The position numbers and the translations under genes are program-made. Positions 51,762 to 61,502 of a DNA stretch of 64,000 nt are shown in pieces; position 1 is the first letter of the stretch, and every line of letters begins with the position of its first letter. This DNA comes from a virus. The DNA lies in IMG/VR virus record IMGVR_UViG_3300037493_005407, positions 1 through 64,000 of that record; one strand, 5' to 3'. The notes under the pieces were generated by a model that saw only the letters and a list, made by a program, of their open reading frames with translations, did no database searches and had not been told where the DNA came from.

Positions 51762-54505
51762 GCTACCAGGTGCAGCCCGATGACATTCAAGGTCATCGGC
51801 AGGTTAACGCTGACGTACGCCTCGATGCGATCCGAGGATACGTCGGTGTTCTGGAAGACGCTATCGATGGTCGCATCGATGAGCGGCGCACCGATCTTCG
51901 CCCGGTATTGCGATTTGAGATTCGCAACCGTGGAGTACAGCGACTGCTTGACGAACCGAATCGCGTCCGGCGTGATGTTCCACTTGCCCAGGAACGGGAA
52001 CAGGGTGTCGAGGAACGTCCAGGCGACGTAGTCGAAGTCCTTGACGACCATGTACTCGCCAGTCTCCAAGGACAGAACATCCGTGGTGACTTCGTGGATG
52101 CTGTACGGGAGCGCCGTCGGGTTGTCCTGCACGAAGACATACACGCCGCTGTTGGACAGCGTTGTGAGCTGCGTCTCCGTGAAGTACTCGCTCGAGTTGT
52201 AAATCCTCGCGATGGCATTGACCCCCATGTTCGTGAAGCCCTGCTGCGGGGGTTGCCCGGCAGTCTGCCCACCCACACAACACGCCAGGTAGTACCCGGG
52301 CTGCGCATCAGCGGCAATCGCCTCGGTGCTCGTTCCGCGCGGGAGGCTTCCGTCAACCAGGTCTGTGACATCGACCTCGTCGGGGTAGCAGAGCAGGGTG
52401 CGCTTGCTCGAGAAGCTCGTCGCTACCTCGGACATGTACGTTACCTGCTGGTCACGCGTCATGTCGCGCATCACGCGGAAGTACACGGTACCTGCGGAGA
52501 CCATACGGTCAGTCGCCGCCGTGCGCTTGACACCGTGCGGAAGCTCGTTCTCCAGCTCAGCCTGGTTCGTGCCGTTATTCACGATGCGAAGACGAGTACT
52601 GCTCTCCGTTTCCGCGACAGTGAACGTGCTGTAAGTCGTGAAACTGTTGACCTCCGGATCCGTTGGGACCTGGATGTAGTCACCCGGAACCACACCACTC
52701 GAGATGAAGTCTGCAGTGGGGCAGGACAGCCTCAAAAAGAGCGTGTCGAGCGCTGTGGTGGTCAGCGTGAACGCGCGAGAACCGACGATGTTCGAGTCGA
52801 GGTCCACCTTGGGAGTGCCGCCGGCAGCCGCGGTGATGGTCACGAAGTCCGCGTCGTTCGGAACCACAGCGCCTGAGATATTCGGAAGCTCGGTAGCCCC
52901 GACTTCAGACGAAACTTCGAGAACCTGTGCCGCCGTCACCGGAGAACAGACATGCGCAACAGTGAAGGGACCGTAGCTCACGCCGCCGTAACCAAATTCC
53001 AGAACGTCACCGGGAATGACGCCATCGGCAGCGAAGTCTGCCGTCGCAACCTGGTTGGTCTGCGTTGCGATAGTGAAGGTATGCCGCGTCGTGCCCGGCA
53101 CCGTACCAGCAACCGCCGCAGTTGAAGCACCACCTGTTGCCGCAACCACGTACTTCTGCGTCGCGAGGTCCACAGCACCGAGGATGACCCGGAACTTTTG
53201 CTTGATACCGTGCGACAGGACGTACGTGGGATCCGAGTAGTTCTCAGCCATTGACTTGAGTGCGCCCAGAATGGCGGTGTCGTAAGTCAAGGGCACGATG
53301 GCGTAGATGTTACGCTCCGAGCTCGTGCGGTCGATGAAGTCCAGGTACCCGGCCAGGTCGTCCGACGCCAGGCCGTACACCTTGATGGGTGTCGTGGTGT
53401 TGGCCTGCGCCACGTACGCCCCGACGAACAGCGGATTGCGCGCATCGAGCTTGCCGAGCTCATCCCCCATCAGCGCGAATGAGCTGAACTCGGTGACATT
53501 CTGCAAGTCCTGACGAAGAGCTTTGTACTCGACGTAGATCTTGGCGTACGACACCGTCTTGTTTGTCAGCGTGCTGGACACATCAACGGTAATCGCGGAG
53601 TTGACCGTGGTAACTTTCGATGTGGGGTCCACACTGAACTGGGTAGACTCGAGCTCCACATCCGACAGGGTGCGTTCCACACGCCACTTGCGATTCGGAT
53701 TCGAAACATTGGTGGAGGCGAAATCGGAAGTCATGCGTGCGTGACACCAGTCACCCAGGCTGACGCCGGCCTGGTTGTACTTCTCAGTACCAGCCGCACT
53801 CGTGATCAACACCGTGGCAACGCCCACGGCGCCAACCAAGTTCGTGGCGTCTTGGATCTCAATCGAATCCGCGACAACCGAGCCGCTCGCGACGAACTTG
53901 TTCTTAACGATGTACGTACCGTTACGCGCAGGACTCGCGGCATCCGCGGAGACCGTGATGATGTCGCCCGCTTCAACACCTGCAGTGGTGAAGCTCAACG
54001 GCGTTCCTGCTCCAGAATCGAACAGAATGAACGCCATCTCTTTGACGGTTTTCACGTAGTCGGTGGGCGTAGCGTTATACTGCGTGACCAGCTTATCGCC
54101 AGCCTGCATGCCGATGGCGTTGAAGTTGGCGCCAGTCGTACGCGTCGTCCAGAAGAGGTTGTCGCCTGTGTAGAACGTCGCGGCATTGGCACCAGTTCCC
54201 ACAGCGTCTGCGTACAGAACTGCTTGAACGGTGTCGAAGAACACGCGCACGCTCTCGTCGACCAGGAGCGCTCCCGCTGCCATACCGGGAGGCGTCGAGA
54301 TGCTCACCGCCGCGATGGTGGTCAGCGGATTCGCCGCGTCTACCGTACCGTAGAGGGTAGAGTAGAGATCGGCCTTGTCATCGACGTAGTCCATCAGCTG
54401 GTAGCATGGACCAACGATGAGGCAGTTTAGGTCCGGGACATCAGGAGCAACGGTGATGTTCCGGTATTCCTGGTATACGATCACATTTGGTCTCTGTACC
54501 GCCAT
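51758..54505 (-). CDS. Tail sheath protein
   Basis: 915 aa, the contractile outer layer of the tail. N-terminus VIVYQEYRNITVAPDVPDLN and conserved C-terminal domain (WTFLDTLFPFLGKWNITPDA ... AYVSVNLPMTLNVIGLHLVA) fit the phage sheath family. The protein is much longer than the usual 400-700 aa because of inserted surface domains between about 100 and 700. Ribosome site AGGAG; overlaps the next gene by ATGA. Confidence 0.85.
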   Translation of the reverse strand: MAVQRPNVIVYQEYRNITVAPDVPDLNCLIVGPCYQLMDYVDDKADLYSTLYGTVDAANPLTTIAAVSISTPPGMAAGALLVDESVRVFFDTVQAVLYADAVGTGANAATFYTGDNLFWTTRTTGANFNAIGMQAGDKLVTQYNATPTDYVKTVKEMAFILFDSGAGTPLSFTTAGVEAGDIITVSADAASPARNGTYIVKNKFVASGSVVADSIEIQDATNLVGAVGVATVLITSAAGTEKYNQAGVSLGDWCHARMTSDFASTNVSNPNRKWRVERTLSDVELESTQFSVDPTSKVTTVNSAITVDVSSTLTNKTVSYAKIYVEYKALRQDLQNVTEFSSFALMGDELGKLDARNPLFVGAYVAQANTTTPIKVYGLASDDLAGYLDFIDRTSSERNIYAIVPLTYDTAILGALKSMAENYSDPTYVLSHGIKQKFRVILGAVDLATQKYVVAATGGASTAAVAGTVPGTTRHTFTIATQTNQVATADFAADGVIPGDVLEFGYGGVSYGPFTVAHVCSPVTAAQVLEVSSEVGATELPNISGAVVPNDADFVTITAAAGGTPKVDLDSNIVGSRAFTLTTTALDTLFLRLSCPTADFISSGVVPGDYIQVPTDPEVNSFTTYSTFTVAETESSTRLRIVNNGTNQAELENELPHGVKRTAATDRMVSAGTVYFRVMRDMTRDQQVTYMSEVATSFSSKRTLLCYPDEVDVTDLVDGSLPRGTSTEAIAADAQPGYYLACCVGGQTAGQPPQQGFTNMGVNAIARIYNSSEYFTETQLTTLSNSGVYVFVQDNPTALPYSIHEVTTDVLSLETGEYMVVKDFDYVAWTFLDTLFPFLGKWNITPDAIRFVKQSLYSTVANLKSQYRAKIGAPLIDATIDSVFQNTDVSSDRIEAYVSVNLPMTLNVIGLHLVA

Positions 54506-54547
54506 GATTAGCTCCTCGTCAGGTGCGTTGCTAAAATCACTTCAATT

Positions 54548-55357
54548 CTACTCTTCGCGCACCGTGTCGCGTAACGCGATTTGCGTGTAGTACGCGTCGG
54601 GGTTTCCGTACTTCGAAATATTGACAGCGACATCACGGAGGAGGGGCGCAATGCTACGCACCCCCCAACGGTGTTCAACCTGCACGTTGAAAGACACCAC
54701 TGTTTTCCAAACGTCTTTGTCTTCATTCTCGGGCATCGTACGTCCGAGCACCGGCTCGGAGACGTCGTACAAACCAAAATGTTGGCGAAACACCAGGCGA
54801 GTAGCCAGGATGTAATACCAAACCGTTTCAGCTATCGCGCAGGACTCCACCGGTAGTTCCGAATGGCACTCAATAACGAGCGGCATGTTACCGAGAATCA
54901 TGTACGACTTACCGGCACTCTGATTGTGCATCCCCACGAAGTTACCCACAGCCATAGGTGCAGGGGTTACGTCCCCGCGGTCCACAAAAATAGCTGGGCG
55001 GTAATTTCGCGCACCTTTGGCCATATTGAAGGCCGGGTCGATTAGGATTTTTTTAGGCGCATCAATTCCAGGTGTGCCGCTGCATTCGTCAGATGGTTGT
55101 AACTCTGTACTCCAAATCCACGGAAGAGGCTCTACCGTTTCTGGCTCTTGCCAATCCGGGTCCTCTTCCATACCCCCCTCACTCCCGCCTCCGACGAAAC
55201 CTTTACCAGTAGTGCCGGGAGAAAATCGGTGGCGTAAAGCGAGCACGAAGAGTCCGATTACAGCTGTTGGAGACCCTGGAGCAATAAGGTTGTGCTCCGC
55301 TGCGAGCCGTGGAATTGCAGAGCCGGTATAGTCATGGTCTGTTAAGATAATCGGCAT
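54548..55357 (-). CDS. Structural protein, possible tail terminator/completion
   Basis: 269 aa from ATG 55357, just after the previous stop. Acidic insertion (GGGSEGGMEEDPDWQEPETV), then an alpha/beta domain with PLVIECHSELPVESCAIAET, similar in position and style to tail-completion proteins that precede the sheath. Identity inferred from location. Confidence 0.5.
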   Translation of the reverse strand: MPIILTDHDYTGSAIPRLAAEHNLIAPGSPTAVIGLFVLALRHRFSPGTTGKGFVGGGSEGGMEEDPDWQEPETVEPLPWIWSTELQPSDECSGTPGIDAPKKILIDPAFNMAKGARNYRPAIFVDRGDVTPAPMAVGNFVGMHNQSAGKSYMILGNMPLVIECHSELPVESCAIAETVWYYILATRLVFRQHFGLYDVSEPVLGRTMPENEDKDVWKTVVSFNVQVEHRWGVRSIAPLLRDVAVNISKYGNPDAYYTQIALRDTVREE

Positions 55358-55358
55358 A

Positions 55359-56252
55359 TCATACCCACCAACACGGTTCACGCCAGGGTTCTACGTTTAT
55401 CCCGAACTCAATAGAAGACGGAGATATCTCAGACACCATGAGCTCAGTGTGGATATCGTAGTTGTGAATCTGCGTGGTGTTCGATTGCTCAATTATGAAC
55501 CGGTGTCCTGACCGCATAAAAACAACAATGTCGTTTTTCTCGAGAGCTGGGTAATTGCCAGCAACGATTTGTGTTTTTCGTACGTCTTTTTCACCTTGAA
55601 TAGCGAGCGTCGTGCTTACCGGAACTGAGGCCATCTGTGCGTAGGCGTAAATGGGATTCCAGTAACCGCCCACAAAAGAAGTTCCAAAGCACGTCGTGCA
55701 ATTTGCTTTGGTACTCATCCCCGTAGCCGTGAGGCATATTGGGCACTTCGTTCCCCAATACCGGCGTCGGAGATACGCCACCTCGGTACCAACTGCCCGT
55801 TGTAACGCGATGTGACAATCACGAATGAGTTTACGCGCAATTCCCCAACGTCGTTGATCGAGGTACGGATCTAGCTCCCCAATAGTGCTGTAGATTACCG
55901 GGTTAGATTGGCCATGCACTTGTGCGGTGACCTTATAAACGACGTTGCGTGTAATCGAAAGAAGGTCCGGAGTACCTGTATTCAGATTTGCTGCGAAATC
56001 GTCATCTACGTAGAAAAACGTATCAGCAAGAGGCGTCGTAGTAAGGAGTTCCCAAGGACCATTTTCTGCTCCAGACCGGTACACATTGAAGTCGTACCCT
56101 GTAGCAGCCCCGGGATTACGTAGAACCCATTGTATTACTACTCTCCTAGGCCACATCGGTAAACTTCGCGTAACCTCCAAATACGGCGTATTCGACGTCT
56201 TAATTGGAGGGCGTTGGACACCAGCTACTACAGATGTGGGATACTGCGTCAC
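55359..56252 (-). CDS. Structural protein with Fn3-like part and zinc site
   Basis: 297 aa from GTG 56252, which overlaps the previous stop as GTGA. Residues about 15-100 look fibronectin-III-like (VVIQWVLRNPGAATGYDFNV). A four-Cys site CPICLTATGMSTKANCTTCFG follows near 180, then beta strands. Probably neck or tail attachment. Confidence 0.6.
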   Translation of the reverse strand: MTQYPTSVVAGVQRPPIKTSNTPYLEVTRSLPMWPRRVVIQWVLRNPGAATGYDFNVYRSGAENGPWELLTTTPLADTFFYVDDDFAANLNTGTPDLLSITRNVVYKVTAQVHGQSNPVIYSTIGELDPYLDQRRWGIARKLIRDCHIALQRAVGTEVAYLRRRYWGTKCPICLTATGMSTKANCTTCFGTSFVGGYWNPIYAYAQMASVPVSTTLAIQGEKDVRKTQIVAGNYPALEKNDIVVFMRSGHRFIIEQSNTTQIHNYDIHTELMVSEISPSSIEFGINVEPWREPCWWV

Positions 56253-56716
56253 GTAGTCCACCGACCAAGATACCGATAACCTGAAGACAATGACCCGTAG
56301 CAAGACTCCATGTTGTTTTGCATCTTGATGTTGCGCACATGGAAATCAAACTCTTGCTGCATGCGGTCAGCCCACGCAGCGTACTGCGCCTGCTTCTCGT
56401 CCAGATTTACGGGAGCGATGCCACCGTCTTGAGCCCGTACTTCATTTCTGTTCTGCCGAAGACCTTCAGAGCGCAGCAGGATGGCACACACCCCACATAA
56501 AAGAACGTACTCGTTCAGGTTACCTGCGTCGACCAGCGTCTGTGGCGTTACCGCGTTGTACTTCGCAACCGTGAACCTGATAGCCCGCGTAATGTCATCC
56601 TGCGAGAACTCAACCGAGTCTGGCAATAGGATGTTATGCTGTGGAGTATCACGCAAAAACCACCGAACATCGTCGGTGGTAAGGGGCGTCTGGTTTACGG
56701 GCAGCGTTACAGTCAT
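56249..56716 (-). CDS. Head-tail connector-like protein
   Basis: 155 aa. Helical protein with TTDDVRWFLRDTPQHNILLP, IRFTVAKYNAVTP and a C-terminal coiled coil (YAAWADRMQQEFDFHVRNIK), the pattern of adaptor proteins lying between capsid and sheath genes. Family not certain. Confidence 0.6.
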   Translation of the reverse strand: MTVTLPVNQTPLTTDDVRWFLRDTPQHNILLPDSVEFSQDDITRAIRFTVAKYNAVTPQTLVDAGNLNEYVLLCGVCAILLRSEGLRQNRNEVRAQDGGIAPVNLDEKQAQYAAWADRMQQEFDFHVRNIKMQNNMESCYGSLSSGYRYLGRWTT

Positions 56717-56719
56717 TTG

Positions 56720-57178
56720 TTACCTGTGCCAGTTTACGCGAGAGCAGTAGATGTCGATGGTGCCTGGAACAGTGGTCACAACCTTTATGTAATTGTTTGG
56801 GATTACAAAAATGGTTGGAGAGCAGCTAACATACGCGTGCACTCCTGGTTCAGTTGTGTAAATCCGCGTTGCTTCACTGGATACACGGTCAACTAGGTCG
56901 AGCGTGAAGGTACCAAGAGCGTCTAACTTGGCGTGAATGGACGTAATCGCGTAGAACACGTCCGTACCCATGTCAAAGATACCGCCGTCTGTTAGGTCTA
57001 CCAGTGTCTTGTCGTCCGCGTTGCAGTACGTATGAATGCCTTTTGCATAGAGCGCAGGCGTGTACGCTACATCAGGGTCCGCCGGGTCGACCGCTGCACC
57101 CACAGGAGCAACGCCCGTCAGCTTCGTACTCGAGTACTGCCGTAACGCAACAGACACTTCGCTGAAGTGAATAGTCAT
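56720..57178 (-). CDS. Beta-sandwich virion protein, duplicated pair member A
   Basis: 152 aa. Aligns along its whole length with the next entry: GVAPVG, HTYC-AD, LTDGG-D-G-DVFY, IHAKL, DIYCSR-NWHR. Beta-rich. Probably a capsid or neck decoration protein. Confidence 0.7.
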   Translation of the reverse strand: MTIHFSEVSVALRQYSSTKLTGVAPVGAAVDPADPDVAYTPALYAKGIHTYCNADDKTLVDLTDGGIFDMGTDVFYAITSIHAKLDALGTFTLDLVDRVSSEATRIYTTEPGVHAYVSCSPTIFVIPNNYIKVVTTVPGTIDIYCSRVNWHR

Positions 57179-57182
57179 CAGC

Positions 57183-57641
57183 TTACCTGTGCCAATCGAT
57201 ACGTGAGCAATACACGTCGATCGTTCCTGCTCTGTTTGTAACGATTTTCACGGTGTTTGCGGGCACGACCAGTAGGGTCGGAGCAAAACTGAAGTACGCA
57301 CTCACTGCCGCCGCGCCGTCCAACACACGCACGTACTCAGTACCAGCGGTACGGTCCTGCACGTCAAGTGTGATGGTCCCACCGGCTGCGAGTTTGGCGT
57401 GAATCGTAGTGATGCAGTAGAACACGTCATCACCGACGTCTATGAGTCCGCCATCCGTGAGGTGGAACAGCGAATAGTCCGCAGGGTCACAGTACGTGTG
57501 CACGCCCCCGGAATAAAGTTTCGGCTCGTACAAGTGGCTGTGAGGCGCGGGGCCTACCGGAGCTACTCCCGTCATACCCGTAGCAATGGCGGTATGCATG
57601 CGCAAAGCCGAGGCGTATTCACTGAAGAAGAGAGATGACAT
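57183..57641 (-). CDS. Beta-sandwich virion protein, duplicated pair member B
   Basis: 152 aa, same length as member A and ending DVYCSRIDWHR. The genes are separated by 4 bases, so a recent-to-moderate tandem duplication with divergence to roughly 40% identity by eye. Confidence 0.7.
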   Translation of the reverse strand: MSSLFFSEYASALRMHTAIATGMTGVAPVGPAPHSHLYEPKLYSGGVHTYCDPADYSLFHLTDGGLIDVGDDVFYCITTIHAKLAAGGTITLDVQDRTAGTEYVRVLDGAAAVSAYFSFAPTLLVVPANTVKIVTNRAGTIDVYCSRIDWHR

Positions 57642-58420
57642 TACTGGTCCTTGCCGGTTCTCTTGAGTTCATTCTTGAGAGCCTGGTCTACGACTTGGTC
57701 TAATTGTACATCGTCGAGCTGGGGAGCTGCAGCAGATATGACCTGACGCAGCTCTTTGCGCCTAGCTTGCAGATACGCATTGGTCGTGGCCGGTTTTACC
57801 GTCTGACCTTGTGACGCTTTAGAAATGGAATCGGTAATGCGGTACTCTAGTTTACTCAATTGCTCTGTGAGTTCTTTCGTACGGGCAACTTCCCCTACGT
57901 AATACTCTTTTTTAAAGCCCTTATAGTCTTCGGACAGCTCTTTAACGTTTGCATTAACCTCGCTGATATCCGCTTTTGTGCTTTCAACAGCGCCAGTTAA
58001 TGTATAAAACTGCCACAGCCAGCCACCAATAACTGCCAGCGCGCCCGCACTACCCACCGCCACCGTGTTGCGGAAGAAAGTCCGCCACCCCTCAACTGCG
58101 CGTTTCATGTCCTCAAACTCCTCAGCCCGTTGGCACTTCGTAAGTCCCTTGAGCTGTTCTTTTAGGAGGTCTACCTGGGTGGTAATCTCCTGTTCTCGAG
58201 CCTGGACGACATCTTTACCTGCTTTTTCATGCGACAATCTTTTGAGTTCAGATTGAATCCATACTACGTCGTTGCTGCGACCTGACGAATGCGGCGGAAA
58301 AGTAGTTAACGGGTAAGGGCCAGAAGACAACTGTTCCGACGCCGCACGTTTGGCGGAATTGGAAGGACGGATCTCAGATCCTTCCGGAGGAGTACCGCTG
58401 TATGGGTCGCGCTCTGCCAT
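57641..58420 (-). CDS. Membrane/coiled-coil protein in the structural operon
   Basis: 259 aa from ATG 58420 (AGGATGGG upstream). Coiled coils at about 55-110 and 165-225 flank a membrane segment (TVAVGSAGALAVIGGWLWQFY). Helical C-terminus. Could be an internal virion or assembly protein. Confidence 0.65.
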   Translation of the reverse strand: MAERDPYSGTPPEGSEIRPSNSAKRAASEQLSSGPYPLTTFPPHSSGRSNDVVWIQSELKRLSHEKAGKDVVQAREQEITTQVDLLKEQLKGLTKCQRAEEFEDMKRAVEGWRTFFRNTVAVGSAGALAVIGGWLWQFYTLTGAVESTKADISEVNANVKELSEDYKGFKKEYYVGEVARTKELTEQLSKLEYRITDSISKASQGQTVKPATTNAYLQARRKELRQVISAAAPQLDDVQLDQVVDQALKNELKRTGKDQ

Positions 58421-58431
58421 AACCCATCCTA

Positions 58432-58701
58432 TCAGGTTGTGACTTCGACCGTAATAGGACCAAACATTGTCGTTTTTTCGAAGTGCACAATATACGTTTG
58501 AGACTCGTCCAGCAGAAAGGGCGTTACCCATTTTCCGTTTACGTCCGTAGTGGTCTCTGCCAACCACGTATCACGGACATCTGCGGCGTACGCCGCTAAC
58601 GTAAATGCCCGGACAACGACGTTCTCTATGGGGTCCCCATTAGGGTCTAGGACCGTCATGTCATCCGTGTGCGGATAATTGTGGTCTACACTGACGCTCA
58701 T
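58432..58701 (-). CDS. Small Ig/Cna-B-like protein
   Basis: 89 aa. MTVLDPNGDPIENVVVRAFT, TTTDVNGKWVTPFLLDESQT and YIVHFEKTTMFGP fit a carboxypeptidase-regulatory or Cna-B-like beta sandwich used in phage decoration proteins. Confidence 0.6.
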   Translation of the reverse strand: MSVSVDHNYPHTDDMTVLDPNGDPIENVVVRAFTLAAYAADVRDTWLAETTTDVNGKWVTPFLLDESQTYIVHFEKTTMFGPITVEVTT

Positions 58702-58737
58702 GCCCGAATTTTAGGACGGAATGGAAACGAGGAAAGG

Positions 58738-59283
58738 TCAGCCGCGGTTCTTCTTGCGCTTGCCGCTCGGGCGGGGTTCTTCGGTGGGTTCAGCGTCTTC
58801 CGTCACTGTCTCGAGGACCGGCTCCTGACTCTCGTCGGGAACTTCCTCAACAGCTGCTTCCGGGAGAACTTCTTCTACCACCGGCGCGTCGACCGCGTCT
58901 TCAACAAGAACCACTGGGGGGAGGCAGACCGACTCAACGACCGGCTCTGAAGGGGTATCTGTCCCCACGGGTGTTGCCGGTGCAACCGGAACAACCGGAA
59001 CCTCTTCCACCGCCGGCACAACGACCGGTGTAGGTACAGGTGCCGGCGCCGGCTGCGGGGCAGGAAGGGTAACCTCCTGCGCCTTTTGCTTCGGCGATTC
59101 GATCTCTTCCACTAGCTGAAGCCCCTTGCCGAGAAACACGCGCACGGCGGGATGCTTTACCGTGGTAGGGTGAACACCCTTCTGCTCCCCGGGGTTGAAG
59201 ACCAAGGGTTGCCCCTCCATGTCGCGGAGACCCGTCAACATGATCTTCCGTTCCGAGAAGTTTTTAAGCCAGACTTTAGCCAT
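58738..59283 (-). CDS. Virion protein with Pro/Val/Glu-rich tail
   Basis: 181 aa. N-terminal folded part of about 60 residues (AKVWLKNFSERKIMLTGL ... GVHPTTVKHPAVRVFLGKGL), then a disordered Pro/Val/Glu tail ending Lys-rich. Adjacent to the capsid gene; possible head-tail joining or decoration protein. Confidence 0.6.
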   Translation of the reverse strand: MAKVWLKNFSERKIMLTGLRDMEGQPLVFNPGEQKGVHPTTVKHPAVRVFLGKGLQLVEEIESPKQKAQEVTLPAPQPAPAPVPTPVVVPAVEEVPVVPVAPATPVGTDTPSEPVVESVCLPPVVLVEDAVDAPVVEEVLPEAAVEEVPDESQEPVLETVTEDAEPTEEPRPSGKRKKNRG

Positions 59284-59303
59284 CGTTCTTACCTCTCACC
59301 GGA

Positions 59304-60218
59304 TCAAGTGAAGGTGATTTCCTGCATCGACAGGCGGTTACCGATACCGATGCCGAGAGCTTCGTAACTCCAGAACGTGATGATGTCCGCGCGCTGCTCG
59401 ATGAACAGCGTGGCATCCTGCAGGAGGTAGAAGTTCCCGAGGAAGTTGTTCGGGCTCTGCGGAGCGAACAGCCACGCCTTGTTGGTCGGATAGATGTCCG
59501 ACTTGATGGTCGTGACGACCGGGAGGCCCCACAGCTTCTGCGAGGACTCGATACCCTCGTCGAAGTGGCGCTGAGCGATCTCGTCGCCGACCGTGGTCGC
59601 CGGCAGATCGATGGCGTCCATGAAGCGGCTCTTGGTCATGAGCAGCTTGCCGACCGGCCGACGGCGATTGAGCATCGCTTGGCAGGCGGTCTTGATGGTC
59701 GCGCTCTGGAACGGACCATTGGTCTGCTGCGCGGGGTTCGCGCTCACGATGGCATTGACGAGACCATAGAACTTCGTGTCCTCTTGGTCCGCCATGTCCT
59801 TCACGCTGTTGTCCGAAAGGATCTTCCGGATGTCGGACGTGTAGGTCATGAGCTCGAACTTCGACTTCGTGAAGCGCTGCGACTCGACCTTGCCGAAGAA
59901 GATCGCGTAACGGCTGCCCTTGAACCAGGTCCGCCGGCCGGTGCCCTGGAACTGGACGAACGTCGCGACCGAGTCGGGCTCTTTGTCGACGATCTTCTTG
60001 GGCTGGTCGGTGTTCTCGTCGCGGTCGATCTCTTCCTCGGTGATGCCCTGAGGAACGATGATCTCACGGACGGCGGCTTCCTGGCGCAGCTTGTCGCGGA
60101 TGAAAGCCGAGCTCTCGGCTTCCGCCTGCTTGATCTGGCCGGACTCGATCTTGCGCACGAAGCTCGAGTTGATGAACTGCGCGCTGACTTGCGGATTCTC
60201 TACGGCGTAGCTAGACAT
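59304..60218 (-). CDS. Major capsid protein (probable, HK97-like)
   Basis: 304 aa, with AAAGGAGG before ATG, the strongest ribosome site of the block, and strongly biased codons that create long antisense frames. N-terminal helical arm with EAESSAFIRDKLRQEAAVRE, central domain KFELMTYTSDIRKILSDNSV, and the C-terminal IITFWSYEALGIGIGNRLSM typical of HK97-type capsid ends. Preceded by a scaffold-like gene, as expected. Confidence 0.72.
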   Translation of the reverse strand: MSSYAVENPQVSAQFINSSFVRKIESGQIKQAEAESSAFIRDKLRQEAAVREIIVPQGITEEEIDRDENTDQPKKIVDKEPDSVATFVQFQGTGRRTWFKGSRYAIFFGKVESQRFTKSKFELMTYTSDIRKILSDNSVKDMADQEDTKFYGLVNAIVSANPAQQTNGPFQSATIKTACQAMLNRRRPVGKLLMTKSRFMDAIDLPATTVGDEIAQRHFDEGIESSQKLWGLPVVTTIKSDIYPTNKAWLFAPQSPNNFLGNFYLLQDATLFIEQRADIITFWSYEALGIGIGNRLSMQEITFT

Positions 60219-60235
60219 CTCTCATTCCTCCTTTA

Positions 60236-60742
60236 TCAGGCGTGCGCCGGGCAAACGCCCTGCGGGATGATGACGTCCAGAACGGCGTTGGTCGCATCGA
60301 GACCGAGGGGACCCACGAAGCCGTAGATCTGCTCGCCGCTGGCGGCAGCGCGGAACAGACCGGCGTCGGCGGTCGTACCGCACGTCAGGTGAGCGCCCGG
60401 AGCGTAGGAGGCCGCGACGTACTTCGGCGTCTTGATCTCGCAACCGCCCTGGATGCAGGTGATCTTGTGCACGAACGCACCGTCGAGGTCCATGTCGCCA
60501 TCGGCGGCAACGAACATCAGGCACGGCGCGTCGGTCGTGGACAGGTTGTTGTCCGCAACGATTGCTTGACCGCTGGAATTCATCACGACGATGGAGCCCG
60601 CGGCGATGGTGCCGGCCGTCGGAGTACCCTCCGTGGACGGAGCCGGAGCACCATAGACATCCAACACGACGACCAGCGACGCCAGAGCGTTCGAATGCGG
60701 GTCATGCGTGATGATGTCGAACTTGCTTGTCAGAATAGACAT
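60236..60742 (-). CDS. Capsid-associated (decoration-like) protein
   Basis: 168 aa. Beta-rich, low-charge protein with GTPTAGTIAAGSIVVMNSSG and CLMFVAADGDMDLDGAFVHK. Next to the capsid gene with the same codon bias, so probably abundant. Family not certain. Confidence 0.6.
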   Translation of the reverse strand: MSILTSKFDIITHDPHSNALASLVVVLDVYGAPAPSTEGTPTAGTIAAGSIVVMNSSGQAIVADNNLSTTDAPCLMFVAADGDMDLDGAFVHKITCIQGGCEIKTPKYVAASYAPGAHLTCGTTADAGLFRAAASGEQIYGFVGPLGLDATNAVLDVIIPQGVCPAHA

Positions 60743-60769
60743 GTTCGCATCCCTTTCGTTAGCTCATCC

Positions 60770-61111
60770 TCAGCCAAGGATGAAGTTCAAGAATCGCGCG
60801 TCGGAGCCGCCCATCCCTTGAGCGTCTGACGCGGTCTTCGCATTATCATCTTCCGGCCCACCGAGGCTATCCGGGGCGCCGCTGCCAGCCAGGCGCTCGA
60901 GCAACGACGCAATCTCCGGATCCGTCTCAGCAAGCTTACTGACGATGCTGTCGTCGATACGCTCACCGGTGGCATCCTTGATGCGGTTTGCCAGCTTCGA
61001 CGCGCCGTCGACTTTCGTCTGCGTCTCTTTCGCGGCTTGTTCCTGCACGAGCGAGTCGATGCAATCCGCCGCAGCTTTCAGGACTTCAGCGATTTTCGTT
61101 CTGTCCATCAT
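60770..61111 (-). CDS. Small helical head-region protein
   Basis: 113 aa (112 from the second of two tandem ATGs). Helical, acidic, with KTQTKVDGASKLANRIKDAT and a Gly-rich C-terminus. One of four consecutive tiny genes between scaffold and capsid. Confidence 0.6.
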   Translation of the reverse strand: MMDRTKIAEVLKAAADCIDSLVQEQAAKETQTKVDGASKLANRIKDATGERIDDSIVSKLAETDPEIASLLERLAGSGAPDSLGGPEDDNAKTASDAQGMGGSDARFLNFILG

Positions 61112-61281
61112 CGACTCCCGTTCAGCAGCGTACGCAGTGTTCCAATCGCACGCGCCGCAGTGAGGATCTGCGCGATCTTCACAGTCTTACTGGAGGTCGG
61201 CTGCTTAACGGGCTCATTCTCGAGCTCTTCAGCAGCTTTCCGAAGGCGCTTCGCGATTTCTGTGGCGGCATTTTTATCCAT
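61108..61281 (-). CDS. Tiny helical head-region protein
   Basis: 57 aa, TGATG junctions both sides. Two helices (DKNAATEIAKRLRKAAEELE; KTVKIAQILTAARAIGTLRT). Confidence 0.65.
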   Translation of the reverse strand: MDKNAATEIAKRLRKAAEELENEPVKQPTSSKTVKIAQILTAARAIGTLRTLLNGSR

Positions 61282-61502
61282 CACATCAATCCTCGCGCAA
61301 AGTTTACGACATCATCGACAGTTACGACGTTGTCGTTTTCGGGCATAGCCGAAATTTCAGACGCGAATTTTTGCAACTTCTGAGCGAGCACCGTAGTCAG
61401 AACAGCTGCAGGCGCAGCGGCGGTTTTTTCCGTCGCTCTTGCCGCAGCCAGCTCCTTAACGTGAGCTACGATCTCATTTACGTTTGGGAGAGGTCTGGGC
61501 AT
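61281..61502 (-). CDS. Tiny KTA-containing head-region protein
   Basis: 73 aa. Helix with ATEKTAAAPAAV, then acidic C-terminus (NVVTVDDVVNFARG). Overlaps the next upstream gene by 29 bases. Confidence 0.65.
   Translation of the reverse strand: MPRPLPNVNEIVAHVKELAAARATEKTAAAPAAVLTTVLAQKLQKFASEISAMPENDNVVTVDDVVNFARGLM

Noticed and set aside
51770-52876. 368-aa open frame on the plus strand
   Set aside because: Antisense to the tail sheath gene; Arg/His-rich composition typical of shadow frames.
59565-60829. Plus-strand frames of 253 and 195 aa
   Set aside because: Antisense to the capsid and decoration genes, which have strong Shine-Dalgarno sites and sensible composition.
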